A stretch of 64,000 nt of DNA, taken from assembly GCA_015056045.1 (NCBI GenBank), contig SVGZ01000001.1, positions 1-64,000 of the forward strand, read 5' to 3'. Source of the stretch: Clostridiales bacterium. Its GTDB lineage: Bacteria; Bacillota; Clostridia; Christensenellales; Christensenellaceae. The position numbers were made by a program, and so were the translations under genes. Below, in pieces: positions 34,592 to 43,846 of this stretch. Position 1 is the first letter of the stretch, and each line of letters begins with the position of its first letter. The notes beneath the pieces were generated by a model that saw only the letters and a program-made list of their open reading frames with translations, searched no databases and was not told the origin of the DNA.

Positions 34592-35350
34592 TCAGTACCT
34601 CACATTGATTCCGTTATTTTTTAATTCCTGTTTCAGATCCGCAATGGCAACTTCGCCGAAATGGAAGATCGAAGCGGCAAGCCCTGCATCGACTTTGGGG
34701 AGTTTTTTGAAAAGTTCCACAAAATCCTGCTTGGAACCAGCACCGCCCGATGCAATGACGGGGACGTTTACCGCATCACAGACTTTTTCCAGCAGCTCAA
34801 GGTCAAAACCGCCCTTGACGCCGTCTGTATCCATGCTGTTGACGACGATCTCACCTGCACCGTTATCAACACCTCTTCTGATCCAATCAATCGCTTCGAT
34901 GCCCGTATTTTCCCTGCCGCCTTTGGCAAAAACGCGGAAAACGCCGTCTACACGCTTGATATCTGCGGAAAGAACGACGCATTGATCGCCATAGAGCTTC
35001 GCAGCCCTTTCGATCAGCTTCGGGTCACGGATCGCGCCGGAATTGACGCTGACTTTATCTGCACCGCATTTTAAGACTCGGTCAAAATCTTCTGTTGTGT
35101 TGATGCCTCCGCCGACGGTCAAAGGAATAAAGATCGTCCTTGCGACTTCGCGGAGAATATCCGTAAAGAGTGCCCTTCCCTCGAAAGAAGCCGTAATATC
35201 ATAAAAAACAAGCTCATCTGCGCCGTTTTCGCTGTAATATGAAGCCAGCTCAACGGGAGAATTGACATCTCTTAAACCTTCAAAATTTACGCCCTTGACG
35301 ACGCGCCCATTGCGCACATCGAGACAGGGAATGATCCTTTTTGTTATCAT
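34592..35350 (-). CDS. hisF: Imidazole glycerol phosphate synthase, cyclase subunit
   Basis: A 252-residue (beta/alpha)8 barrel that joins with HisH to form imidazole glycerol phosphate. It begins with [15 protein letters not shown] (catalytic Asp), has the second catalytic Asp region V-N-S-M-D-T-D-G, and phosphate-binding G-G-G-I and S-G-G-A-G loops. It overlaps the hisA stop codon by four bases. Confidence 0.97.
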   Translation of the reverse strand: MITKRIIPCLDVRNGRVVKGVNFEGLRDVNSPVELASYYSENGADELVFYDITASFEGRALFTDILREVARTIFIPLTVGGGINTTEDFDRVLKCGADKVSVNSGAIRDPKLIERAAKLYGDQCVVLSADIKRVDGVFRVFAKGGRENTGIEAIDWIRRGVDNGAGEIVVNSMDTDGVKGGFDLELLEKVCDAVNVPVIASGGAGSKQDFVELFKKLPKVDAGLAASIFHFGEVAIADLKQELKNNGINVRY

Positions 35351-36060
35351 TTGCTAATCCTTATCGCTTCCGCAAGGTCGATCGCACCGGTATAGAGCGC
35401 TTTGCCCAAAATTGCGCCGTAAAGCTGCATTTCCGCAAGCGCCGCAACATCTTCGATGCTGGAAATTCCGCCGGAAGCCACGATATCCATATTATATTTC
35501 CCCGAAAGATCACGGTACATTTCTCTGTTTGTACCCTGCATAGCGCCGTCTTTGGAAACATCCGTGCAGATCAGCGTTTTAACGCCGATATTCTGCATAT
35601 TTTCCGCAAAATCGTCAAGAGACCATTGGGAAAGCTCCGTCCAGCCTTTGATCGCCACTTTGCCGTCTTTGATGTCTGCGCCGACAGCGATCTTTTCGCC
35701 GTATTCGCCGACTGCTGCCTTTAAAAACTCCGGGTCTGTGATCGCAGCCGTTCCCAGAATAACGCGGAAAACGCCTGCATCGATATAGGTTCTGATCGTT
35801 TCCATATTGCGGATGCCTCCGCCGATCTCAACCTTTAAACCGCTTTCCTGTGCAAGCTGACGAACGACGCCGATGTTATCCGTTTTGCCGCTTTTTGCGC
35901 CGTCAAGGTCTACTGCGTGGAGATACTCCGCACCTGCCATACGAAAACCTTTTGCGACTTCAAGCGGAGAATCGTGATAGACCGTTACCGCATGATAATC
36001 GCCGCGCAAAAGACGCACCGCTTTTCCGTCTATAATATCCGTTGCCGGTAGTATGATCAT
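35347..36060 (-). CDS. hisA: ProFAR isomerase
   Basis: A 237-residue barrel enzyme that isomerises the ProFAR intermediate. It shows I-I-L-P-A-T-D-I-I-D-G-K-A-V-R-L with the catalytic Asp, a central G-G-G-I-R loop, and T-D-V-S-K-D-G-A-M-Q-G-T with the second Asp. It is homologous to HisF and lies between hisH and hisF. Confidence 0.97.
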   Translation of the reverse strand: MIILPATDIIDGKAVRLLRGDYHAVTVYHDSPLEVAKGFRMAGAEYLHAVDLDGAKSGKTDNIGVVRQLAQESGLKVEIGGGIRNMETIRTYIDAGVFRVILGTAAITDPEFLKAAVGEYGEKIAVGADIKDGKVAIKGWTELSQWSLDDFAENMQNIGVKTLICTDVSKDGAMQGTNREMYRDLSGKYNMDIVASGGISSIEDVAALAEMQLYGAILGKALYTGAIDLAEAIRISK

Positions 36061-36080
36061 CTTAAATTACCATCCCATTC

Positions 36081-36698
36081 TTACAGTTCCGCAAAATTCT
36101 GCAGTAATCTGAGGCCTGTTTTGCCGCTTTTTTCCGGGTGAAACTGCGCGCCATAGATATTTTCACGTTCGACCGAAGCCGTTACCAAAGCACCGTATTC
36201 ACAATTTGCCGAAACATAGTCATGGCAATTTGCCGCATAATAAGAATGAACAAAATATACGTGTTCCCCTTCGGCAATACCGCTGTAAAGCTTGCTTTTT
36301 TTCCTGTCTTTCGGGAAAATCAGCGCATTCCATCCGATCTGCGGGATCTTATATTCCGCGGGAACGATATCTGTCAGCGGTCTTACCTGACCGGGAATGA
36401 GACCCAAGCCTTTATGCTGGCCATATTCAAAGCTTTCCTCAAACAAAAGCTGCATCCCGAGGCAAATCCCAAGAAGAGGCTTACCTTTTTTTGCTTCGGT
36501 GATCACCGCTTCGCCAAGACCCGTTTCACGAAGCTTTTTTGCCGCATCGGAAAATGCACCGACACCGGGAAGGATGATCTTGTCCGCTTTGCCGAGAACC
36601 GCAGCATCCGAAGTGACAACAGGTTCCTGCCCGATATAGGCAAAGGAAGATGCGAGCGAAAAAAGATTGCCGACACCGTAATCTACGATCGCGATCAT
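36081..36698 (-). CDS. hisH: Imidazole glycerol phosphate synthase, glutaminase subunit
   Basis: A 205-residue class I glutamine amidotransferase that supplies ammonia to HisF. The nucleophile Cys is in L-G-I-C-L-G-M-Q-L-L (about residue 79) and the catalytic His-Glu pair is in Q-F-H-P-E-K-S. It overlaps the hisB stop codon by four bases. Confidence 0.97.
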   Translation of the reverse strand: MIAIVDYGVGNLFSLASSFAYIGQEPVVTSDAAVLGKADKIILPGVGAFSDAAKKLRETGLGEAVITEAKKGKPLLGICLGMQLLFEESFEYGQHKGLGLIPGQVRPLTDIVPAEYKIPQIGWNALIFPKDRKKSKLYSGIAEGEHVYFVHSYYAANCHDYVSANCEYGALVTASVERENIYGAQFHPEKSGKTGLRLLQNFAEL

Positions 36699-37285
36699 AC
36701 AAGAACTCCCTTTGTCGAAGGAATTTCATCCTTTGTGCGTTCATCGATCGCAAGTGCTGCCGATAAAATTCTGCCCAAAGCCTTGAAAATGCCTTCGATA
36801 ATGTGGTGGGAATTCTTCCCTGCAAGCTGACGGATGTGCAGTGTAATGGGGAAATTCCGCGTAAAGCCGAGTAAAAATTCCTCTGCAAGTTCTGTATCGA
36901 AATCGCCGACTTTCTGTGTCGGGAGTTCAAGCTCACAGGCAAGGTAATTTCTTCCGGAAATATCGACCGCTGCCATGATGAGCGCTTCATCCATCGGCAG
37001 GATAATATCCGCATAGCGCTTGATCCCACGGAGATCTCCCGCAGCTTCTGCCATAGCTTTACCAAGAGCGATACCGATATCTTCAACCGTATGGTGATAA
37101 TCTACTTCTGTATCACCATTGCATTTTACCATAAGGTCAAATCTGCCGTGTTTTGCGAAAAGGATGAGCATATGGTCAAGGAAACCGCAGCCTGTCCTGA
37201 TCTCGCTTTTGCCGCTGCCTTCGATCGTCAGCGCAAGGGATATTTGCGTTTCCGCTGTATTTCTTTCAATCTTCGCTGTTCTCAT
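36695..37285 (-). CDS. hisB: Imidazoleglycerol-phosphate dehydratase
   Basis: A 196-residue monofunctional dehydratase; the phosphatase half found in enterobacterial HisB is absent. Metal-binding motifs are G-F-L-D-H-M-L, D-Y-H-H-T-V-E-D, and N-S-H-H-I-I-E near the end. The ATG at 37285 has a TGAGG site and matches the family start; the longer frame to 37360 overlaps hisD and is not used. No histidinol-phosphate phosphatase or hisC is in the window. Confidence 0.96.
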   Translation of the reverse strand: MRTAKIERNTAETQISLALTIEGSGKSEIRTGCGFLDHMLILFAKHGRFDLMVKCNGDTEVDYHHTVEDIGIALGKAMAEAAGDLRGIKRYADIILPMDEALIMAAVDISGRNYLACELELPTQKVGDFDTELAEEFLLGFTRNFPITLHIRQLAGKNSHHIIEGIFKALGRILSAALAIDERTKDEIPSTKGVLV

Positions 37286-37292
37286 AAAAACC

Positions 37293-38573
37293 TCAATCTC
37301 TGTATGTCTTTCTTGCCATTGCCGATCTTGCGTGTGCGGAAAGACCTTCCTGTTCGGCAAAGTAGGCGATATCTTCCGCTACGGCATCGAGTGCTTCCGC
37401 TGTGTAATAGGTAAACGATGTTTTCTTGACAAAATCATCGACCGAAAGCGGACTGGAGAATCTTGCCGTTCCGAGTGTCGGCAAAACATGGTTTGTTCCT
37501 GCGTAATAATCGCCCAGCGGTTCGGGGCAATTTTTCCCGAGGAAGACCGAGCCTGCATTTTTGATACTGTCAAGAAAATCAAAGGGATTGTCGAGGCAAA
37601 GCTCAAGATGCTCCGGTGCAATCTCGTTTGCTGCATCGATCGCTTCTTCAATACCCCTTGCAATCAGGATTCGTCCGTTTTTATCGATGGATTCACGGGC
37701 AATTTCTGCACGGGGCAAAAGCGGAATTTGTCTTTCCAATTCTGCTGTAACGCCTTTTGCCAAATCTTCGCTTGTTGTAATAAGCACGGCGCTCGAGTTC
37801 CTGTCGTGTTCAGCCTGCGAGAGCATATCCGCTGCAACGATCCTTGCATCACAGGTTCCGTCTGCAACGATCAAAATCTCCGAAGGGCCTGCGATCATAT
37901 CGATGGCAACTTTACCAAACACCTGTTTTTTGGCTTCCTGTACGAAGACGTTGCCGGGTCCGACGATCTTATCCACTCTGGGGACAGATTCCGTTCCGTA
38001 TGCGAGAGCCGCAACTGCCTGCGCACCGCCTGTTTTGATAACGGTATCGACGCCGCCGATTTTTGCCGCAGCCAGAATGATCGGGTTGACTTTACCGTTT
38101 TTCATGGGTGGCGTTACCATAACGAGTTCGGAAACCCCTGCGAGTTTTGCCGGAACGCTGTTCATAAGAACCGTCGAAGGGTATGCAGCCGTACCGCCGG
38201 GTACATAAAGCCCGACTCTTTCCATCGGTATGACTTTCTGCCCTAAAACGATGCCCTTTTCTTCGCTGATGATATAGCTGCTGCGAATCTGTCTTTTATG
38301 ATAATTTTCGATGTTGTCGCGCGCTGTTTTCAGGATGCGGATGTAGTTTTCTTCAACTTCATGGAAGGCTTCTTCGATCTCTTCCTGCGTCACGATAAGG
38401 CTTTCAAGCTCCGCCTTATCAAATTTTTTTGTGTATTCTTTAAGCGCTGCATCGCCGTTTTTCCGAACATTTTCAATAATTTCGGAAACGATGCCCGAAA
38501 CATCCGTCGTTTCTTCCGTTTCGGGGAAAACTTCTCCTCTTCTGATGTTTGCGCCATAAATCGTTCTGATCAT
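37293..38573 (-). CDS. hisD: Histidinol dehydrogenase
   Basis: A 426-residue zinc enzyme that makes the two NAD-dependent oxidations from histidinol to histidine. Landmarks are V-P-G-G-T-A-A-Y-P-S, D-K-I-V-G-P-G-N, D-M-I-A-G-P-S-E, Q-A-E-H-D and P-E-H-L-E. It overlaps the hisG stop codon by four bases. Confidence 0.97.
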   Translation of the reverse strand: MIRTIYGANIRRGEVFPETEETTDVSGIVSEIIENVRKNGDAALKEYTKKFDKAELESLIVTQEEIEEAFHEVEENYIRILKTARDNIENYHKRQIRSSYIISEEKGIVLGQKVIPMERVGLYVPGGTAAYPSTVLMNSVPAKLAGVSELVMVTPPMKNGKVNPIILAAAKIGGVDTVIKTGGAQAVAALAYGTESVPRVDKIVGPGNVFVQEAKKQVFGKVAIDMIAGPSEILIVADGTCDARIVAADMLSQAEHDRNSSAVLITTSEDLAKGVTAELERQIPLLPRAEIARESIDKNGRILIARGIEEAIDAANEIAPEHLELCLDNPFDFLDSIKNAGSVFLGKNCPEPLGDYYAGTNHVLPTLGTARFSSPLSVDDFVKKTSFTYYTAEALDAVAEDIAYFAEQEGLSAHARSAMARKTYRD

Positions 38574-39202
38574 TTTTTATCCTCTCCGATGTGCGCGCGG
38601 ATGCGCTCAGTCACGGTTTTCAGTTCTGTATTTTTGAATTTGTAGCTCGCTTTGTTTGCGATGAGCCTTGCGCTGATGTCCACAATATCTTCTTTGGGTT
38701 CGAGGCCGTTTTCACGGAGTGTTGCGCCCGTTTCAACGATATCGACGATGACATCCGAAAGGCCAAGGATCGGCGCTAACTCGATCGAGCCGTTGAGCTT
38801 GATGATATCGATCTCTCTGCTGTTTTCGAGGTAATAGCTGCGTGCAATATTCGGGAATTTCGTCGCTACGCGCAGGACACCTTCTCTGTCGTCCTTGAAT
38901 TCTTTTTTTGCGGCAACCGCCATGCGGCATTTCCCGATGTCGAGATCTAAAAGTTCATACACTTCGGGATCATTTTCCAACAGAATATCTTTTCCGGCAA
39001 TGCCCATATCCGCTGCACCGCGCTCAACATAGATCGCAACATCGGAAGGTTTTACCCAGAAATAGCGGACACCGTTTTCTTCATTTTCAAATATCAGGCG
39101 GCGGTTCGTTTCCCTGATCGCAGGGCAGCCATAGCCGACCGCTTCGAGGATCGCATATACTTTTTCGCCAAGTCTTCCTTTTGGGAGTGCAATATTGATC
39201 AT
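38570..39202 (-). CDS. hisG: ATP phosphoribosyltransferase, short form
   Basis: A 210-residue catalytic subunit for the first step of histidine synthesis. It has A-L-P-K-G-R-L, the A-D-M-G-I-A-G-K-D region and the PRPP loop D-I-V-E-T-G-A-T-L. It lacks the C-terminal regulatory domain of long HisG, which explains the need for the HisZ protein encoded directly upstream. Confidence 0.97.
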   Translation of the reverse strand: MINIALPKGRLGEKVYAILEAVGYGCPAIRETNRRLIFENEENGVRYFWVKPSDVAIYVERGAADMGIAGKDILLENDPEVYELLDLDIGKCRMAVAAKKEFKDDREGVLRVATKFPNIARSYYLENSREIDIIKLNGSIELAPILGLSDVIVDIVETGATLRENGLEPKEDIVDISARLIANKASYKFKNTELKTVTERIRAHIGEDKK

Positions 39203-39214
39203 GCCGAAACCTCC

Positions 39215-40315
39215 TTATAAACCGCTCTGCTGCAGAGCATCCGAGACTTTCATCACAAACTTACTGCGGATGTTGACGGTATTATCCACGCGGATCGTGA
39301 AACCTTTACCTGCGAGGCTTGCCGCTGCTTTGGCAATATCGATGGGGCTGTCGGATTCCTCCGCAATAAGAAGAACATCCGTATCGTATTCCGCTTTATG
39401 CGTAAAATAGCGCTCAAGAAGCCCGAGATAGACTGCAAAACCGATCGCACCGGCATCTTTGCCGAGTTTTTTCAACAGCGGATCATAGCTGCCGCCGGAA
39501 AGCACCGTCATCGGAATCCCTTCCAAATAGCCCTGAAAAACGATCCCGTCATAATAACTCATATCATTGACGACGGAGAAATCGAGGCGGATATTTTCGC
39601 TGCAGCCCAGAATCTTCAGCATTTCCGCAATTTCGGAAAGTTCCTGCATCGCCTTATCCGTTGCGGCGTTGATGCTGAGTGCCGCTATATTCGGAAGTTC
39701 CGCTTCAAGGCTGCCGTTAAGCTCTGCGAGAGCAGCTAATTTTTCCGCAAGAGTGCTTTCCACGCCGTTTTCTTTGCAGATGCGCAGCATATCGTGCGGA
39801 TTCTTTTCGCCGATACAGCGAAGGATCTCTTTTTCAGCGGAAGCGCCAACCGAAAGTGCAGATAAAAGCCCCGAAACGAAGCCCATATGCGAAAGATCGA
39901 GCACCCAGTTTTCGCCGAGTGCGGAAAGGCTCTTTGCCGCAAGGGAAACGACCTCTGCCGCCTGATAACTGCCGACTTTGCCGATGCACTCAAGCCCAAG
40001 CTGACGCATTTCCTTGACTTCTCTTGCGCCTTTTGCCGCGCGGTAGACATTTTCATCATAGAAAAGTTTCTGCGTGCCGTCTTCTGCGCTGTAATTTTTT
40101 ACGATGGAAAGCGTTACGTCCGGCTTTAATGCCATCAGTTTTCCGTTAAAATCGGTAAAAGTAATGACCGCATCGCTGACAAGGAAATTTTTGTTGGCGA
40201 GGTAGAGATCATACTCTTCAAATTTACTCATAGTATATCGGCTGTAACCGAAAGCACGATAGGCTGCTTCGAGCTTCTGTGCTGCTTCGGAAATGCTCTG
40301 TTTTGTTTTCTGCAT
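39215..40315 (-). CDS. hisZ: ATP phosphoribosyltransferase regulatory subunit
   Basis: A 366-residue class II histidyl-tRNA synthetase paralogue that lacks tRNA charging and forms the HisGZ complex. It retains the synthetase-like motifs L-K-P-D-V-T-L-S-I-V (motif 2 area) and G-G-S-Y-D-P-L. The ATG at 40315 has a GGAG site; a TTG five codons upstream belongs to that region and is not preferred. It is the first gene of the eight-gene his operon. Confidence 0.94.
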   Translation of the reverse strand: MQKTKQSISEAAQKLEAAYRAFGYSRYTMSKFEEYDLYLANKNFLVSDAVITFTDFNGKLMALKPDVTLSIVKNYSAEDGTQKLFYDENVYRAAKGAREVKEMRQLGLECIGKVGSYQAAEVVSLAAKSLSALGENWVLDLSHMGFVSGLLSALSVGASAEKEILRCIGEKNPHDMLRICKENGVESTLAEKLAALAELNGSLEAELPNIAALSINAATDKAMQELSEIAEMLKILGCSENIRLDFSVVNDMSYYDGIVFQGYLEGIPMTVLSGGSYDPLLKKLGKDAGAIGFAVYLGLLERYFTHKAEYDTDVLLIAEESDSPIDIAKAAASLAGKGFTIRVDNTVNIRSKFVMKVSDALQQSGL

Positions 40316-40345
40316 AGCTAACTCCGTCAATCTTACTGCCTGTTT

Positions 40346-40374
40346 ATTATAATGCGTTTTAGCGCTTTAGTCAA
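40346..40374 (-). promoter_or_regulatory. Promoter of the his operon
   Basis: On the minus strand TTGACT (40374-40369) and perfect TATAAT (40351-40346) are 17 bp apart. The predicted start is only about 25 nt before hisZ, so there is no room for a T-box or long attenuator leader. Control must act at the promoter or on enzyme activity. Confidence 0.9.
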
Positions 40375-40470
40375 GTAAAGTGTTACAATATTAAAATAAC
40401 TTTTATAAACAGACACGCTATAAAAATCCATATTCAAATATACTAAAAGAAACCGCAAAATACAAGCAAA

Positions 40471-40500
40471 AAAGCCATCGGAAAACTCCAATGGCTTATT
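40471..40500 (-). terminator. Terminator of the enolase-superfamily pair
   Basis: On the minus strand AAGCCAT pairs with ATGGCTT, followed by a T run. Confidence 0.85.
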
Positions 40501-40513
40501 TTTTCGTTCAATC

Positions 40514-41710
40514 TTATTTGATCGTAAAGATATCTTTCTTTTCGCGGAAATCCCAGTTGATATCGTAGCCGAAACCGGGTGCATCCGTCAGGTAAACATG
40601 ACCATCGGGCTGGATCATCGGTTCGGGCAGGAACATCCTCTCGGAATCGATACCGCGGACGACGAGGTTTTCTGCGATCGGCGAAATGATGCTGTTGATC
40701 GTCAGGTGATAGTTGACGGTACGATATGCGCCGTGATCGTGAGGAATGACCATAATATCATGCGCAGCTGCAAGACCAAGAACCTTTTTCATTTCGGTAA
40801 TGCCGCCTGCTCTGCCGATATCGAGCTGCAGAATATCTACGCAGCCGTTTTCGATGAGGTCTTTTGCACCCCAACGGGTAAATTCATGCTCACCGCCGGA
40901 GATCATGATGCCCATTTTGTGCAGGCGTTTCCTGAGCCTTGCATAGGTTTCATAGGAATCCGGAACAACGGGTTCTTCGATCCAGCGGATGTTGTACTGC
41001 TGGAGCCTTTCCGCCATTTTCATGGTGTATTCTTCGTTCCAGCCCATGTAGCATTCAAGCGCAATAAAGCCATCGGGTCCGAAAACATCTCTTGCGTGTG
41101 CAACGAGCTTTTCGTTTTCCTGCATACCAAATTCGCCGTGCATAAAGCTATAGGGCATCGGGATCTTGATATCCGTATAACCTGCAGCTTTGCATTCGTC
41201 TGCCTGGAAGCTCGTCGGGTAAACCTTGATCTTATCGCGGACTTTGCCGCCGAGGAGCTTATAGACAGGCTGACCGGTTTCTTTGCCGAAAATATCCCAC
41301 AGTGCAACGTCAATACCGGAGATCGCTTCGATCGCAGCGCCTTTTCTGCCGATCGGAAGAGCCGCTTTGAACATGACGTCCCAGATTTTTTCGATCTCTC
41401 TTGCTTCCATGCCGATGATAACGGGTCCTAAAAGCTCGATGATCATCCATGCCGGCACAGAACGATATCCGCCAATGCCGCCCCAGCCATAAACACCATT
41501 GTCACAGGTTACTTTTACCGCAACTTCGCCGCCTTCGGCTCTGTTGATATAATCCGCTTCATCCGCTTCGGGGTAAATCAGCAGCGGATTTGCCGTACTC
41601 GTACGGATGCGCTTATCTCTCTTTGCTTCGTCATTTGCGCCGACAAAGCCTTTTTTTCTGTTTTTATCCGGTCTGAAAACGACCACATCAACACTTACAA
41701 TTTTAGCCAT
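40514..41710 (-). CDS. Mandelate racemase/muconate lactonizing family enzyme, probable sugar-acid dehydratase (copy B)
   Basis: A 398-residue enolase-superfamily enzyme. The capping domain covers about 1-135. In the barrel I see K-I-P in the catalytic strand-2 position, metal ligands in A-L-E-C-Y, W-I-E-E-P-V and G-G-E-H-E-F, then L-D-I-G-R-A-G-G-I-T-E and a P-H-D-H-G His region. The G-E-H-E motif recalls rhamnonate-dehydratase-like enzymes, so an acid-sugar dehydratase is likely, but the substrate is not predictable. It is a close paralogue of the gene directly upstream and shares its promoter and terminator. A 20-residue tail extends beyond its paralogue. Confidence 0.85.
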   Translation of the reverse strand: MAKIVSVDVVVFRPDKNRKKGFVGANDEAKRDKRIRTSTANPLLIYPEADEADYINRAEGGEVAVKVTCDNGVYGWGGIGGYRSVPAWMIIELLGPVIIGMEAREIEKIWDVMFKAALPIGRKGAAIEAISGIDVALWDIFGKETGQPVYKLLGGKVRDKIKVYPTSFQADECKAAGYTDIKIPMPYSFMHGEFGMQENEKLVAHARDVFGPDGFIALECYMGWNEEYTMKMAERLQQYNIRWIEEPVVPDSYETYARLRKRLHKMGIMISGGEHEFTRWGAKDLIENGCVDILQLDIGRAGGITEMKKVLGLAAAHDIMVIPHDHGAYRTVNYHLTINSIISPIAENLVVRGIDSERMFLPEPMIQPDGHVYLTDAPGFGYDINWDFREKKDIFTIK

Positions 41711-41723
41711 TTTCTTATCTCCT

Positions 41724-42878
41724 TTACGGCTGATAATCCGGGTTCAAATCATAGCCAAAGCCCGGAGCATCGGATACGGTGACATAGCCATCATCGACCA
41801 TCGGCTCGTTTGTAAACATCCTTGCGGAATCGAGACCGCGGACGACAAGATTTTCTGCCATCGGGGAAATAATACTGTTTAAGGTAACGTGATAATTTGC
41901 CGTTCTGTATGCACCGTGATCGTGCGGAATGACCATGACATCGTGTGCGGAAGCGTGTGCAATGATCTTGCGCATTTCGGTAACACCGCCTGCACGGCCG
42001 ATATCCATCTGCAGAATATCAACACAGCCGCCATCGATCAGCGCCTTTGCACCGTAACGGGTAAATTCATGTTCACCGCCGGAGATCATGATGTTGTAAT
42101 CATGGAGTCTTTCGCGGAGCCTTCTGTATGTATCATAGGAATCGGGCATAACGGGTTCTTCGATCCAGCGGATGTCATACTGCTTTAAACGGCGCGCCAT
42201 ATTGATCGTATATTCTTCGTTCCAGCCCATATAGCATTCGAGTGCGATGAAGCCTTCTTTGCCAAGAACCTCCCTTGCGTGTGCAACGAGCTCTTCGTTT
42301 TTCTTCATGCCGTATTCGCCGTGCATAAAGCTATAGGGCATCGGGATCTTGATTCCCTTATAGCCGAGCTTGACATATTCATCCACTTCAAAACCTGTCG
42401 GGTAGACCTGGATCTTATCGCGGACTTTACCGCCCAAAAGCTGATAAACCGGAAGACCTGTTTCTTTGCCCAGAATATCCCATAAAGCGACGTCGATGCC
42501 GGAGATTGCTTCGATCATAGCGCCTTTTCTGCCGACGGGGATCGTTGCACGGAACATGATATCCCAGACTTTTTCAATATCCGTTGCTTCAAGGCCGATG
42601 ATCAGCGGAGCTAAAGCTTCTTCGATAAGGCTTGCCGTAACGATACGGTAACCGCCTGTAGCACCCCAGCCATAAACGCCGTTATCACAGGTTACTTTTA
42701 CCGCAACTTCACCGGGACCTGCAGGGCCTGTTTTTACATCTCCATGCACGAGCATCGGGTTTGCTGTACTTGTGCGGACAAGTTCGCCTTCTTTGGCTGC
42801 CTTTGCGCCGACAAAACCGCTGCTCTGCTGTTTGCTGCTGTCAAACCTGACAGCTTCCACTTTACAGATTTTTGCCAT
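41724..42878 (-). CDS. Mandelate racemase/muconate lactonizing family enzyme, probable sugar-acid dehydratase (copy A)
   Basis: A 384-residue paralogue of the downstream gene with the same active-site blocks: K-I-P-M-P-Y, A-L-E-C-Y, W-I-E-E-P-V, G-G-E-H-E-F, M-D-I-G-R-A-G-G-V-T-E and P-H-D-H-G. It lies 13 bp upstream in the same operon. N-terminal loops differ, with a deletion near residue 50, which may change substrate. No sugar transporter accompanies the pair. The GH43 cluster 10 kb away may supply sugars, but that link is only a guess. Confidence 0.85.
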   Translation of the reverse strand: MAKICKVEAVRFDSSKQQSSGFVGAKAAKEGELVRTSTANPMLVHGDVKTGPAGPGEVAVKVTCDNGVYGWGATGGYRIVTASLIEEALAPLIIGLEATDIEKVWDIMFRATIPVGRKGAMIEAISGIDVALWDILGKETGLPVYQLLGGKVRDKIQVYPTGFEVDEYVKLGYKGIKIPMPYSFMHGEYGMKKNEELVAHAREVLGKEGFIALECYMGWNEEYTINMARRLKQYDIRWIEEPVMPDSYDTYRRLRERLHDYNIMISGGEHEFTRYGAKALIDGGCVDILQMDIGRAGGVTEMRKIIAHASAHDVMVIPHDHGAYRTANYHVTLNSIISPMAENLVVRGLDSARMFTNEPMVDDGYVTVSDAPGFGYDLNPDYQP

Positions 42879-42970
42879 TTTTCTCTCCCGTAGTATTCTT
42901 TTTTCTGTGGTGAAAAATTGATGGGTCGATCAGAGTTTTTGTAAATTTACAACAACTTCTAACATTTATG

Positions 42971-42999
42971 ATTATAGCATCCGCCATGTTTTGCGTCAA
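42971..42999 (-). promoter_or_regulatory. Promoter of the enolase-superfamily pair
   Basis: On the minus strand TTGACG (42999-42994) and perfect TATAAT (42976-42971) are 17 bp apart, leaving a leader of about 85 nt. Confidence 0.9.
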
Positions 43000-43001
43000 T
43001 A

Positions 43002-43030
43002 AAAAAACCGGGTCGAATTCCCGGTTTTTC
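43002..43030 (-). terminator. Terminator of the NagD-type phosphatase operon
   Basis: On the minus strand AACCGGG pairs with CCCGGTT around a 7-nt loop, followed by seven T residues. Confidence 0.9.
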
Positions 43031-43038
43031 ATGTGCCA

Positions 43039-43845
43039 TTATTTCAGTGTCTGATAAATTTCGTCTACGCTCGTTAAAATATAGTCGATGGGTTCCTCCG
43101 CAGCTTCGAGTTCTTCCAAAGTAGCCTCGCCCGAAAGCACCGCAATGCTGACGATTCCGCCGTTGATCGCCGTCATAACATCGGTATAGAACCTGTCGCC
43201 GACCATTGCCGTTTTTCTCTTTTCCGTTCCTGCTGCTGCCAAAATATAGTCAACGGTTTCGGGGAAAGGTTTGCCCGTAAATTTGGCTTCCTTGCCCGTT
43301 GCGTGTTCGATCGCGCGGCACATCGATCCGCAGTCGATCATGAAAGCACCGCCTTCAAGCGGACAGACGCGGTCGATATTCGTTGCCAGAAAAGGTGCGC
43401 CCTTTGCGATCAGTCTGCAGGCGTTATCCATCTTTTTATAATCCATCGTCGTGTCAAAACCGATGACGACCGCATCGCAGCTTTCCGTTTCCACGGGCAG
43501 AAGCGTGATACCGGCTTCTTTGAACTGACTTTCGAGAGCAGGCGTTCCGCAAAGGAAAACCTTCGGCGCATCAAAATGTGTTTTTAAGTAATGGATCATG
43601 ACATGACCGGAAGTGAGGATCTTATCCAGCGTAACACCGGCAAAACCGAGCCTGTTTAAGCGGGCGACATATTCCATCGGCGAACGGGAAGAATTGTTTG
43701 TGAAATAGAAATACTTGATGCCCTTTTCTTCGAGCAGAGCGATCAGCTCATGCGCACCTTCGATGACATTGTTGCCAAGGTAAAGCGTGCCGTCCATATC
43801 AAAAACAAAACATTCGATATCGCGTAAATTTTCGATCTTCATCAT
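43039..43845 (-). CDS. HAD-family phosphatase, NagD type
   Basis: A 268-residue HAD hydrolase. The nucleophile motif F-D-M-D-G-T-L-Y-L-G places the two Asp residues at 16 and 18; the second motif is F-T-N-N-S-S, and the closing motif is M-V-G-D-R-F-Y-T-D. The C2-type cap between them is typical of NagD/p-nitrophenylphosphatase-like enzymes that dephosphorylate small sugar or nucleotide phosphates. It lies one base after the lipoprotein gene and shares its transcript. Confidence 0.92.
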   Translation of the reverse strand: MMKIENLRDIECFVFDMDGTLYLGNNVIEGAHELIALLEEKGIKYFYFTNNSSRSPMEYVARLNRLGFAGVTLDKILTSGHVMIHYLKTHFDAPKVFLCGTPALESQFKEAGITLLPVETESCDAVVIGFDTTMDYKKMDNACRLIAKGAPFLATNIDRVCPLEGGAFMIDCGSMCRAIEHATGKEAKFTGKPFPETVDYILAAAGTEKRKTAMVGDRFYTDVMTAINGGIVSIAVLSGEATLEELEAAEEPIDYILTSVDEIYQTLK

Positions 43846-43846
43846 A

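Noticed and set aside
40315-40374. T-box or his attenuator leader before hisZ
   Set aside because: The predicted leader is only about 25 nt, too short for either.
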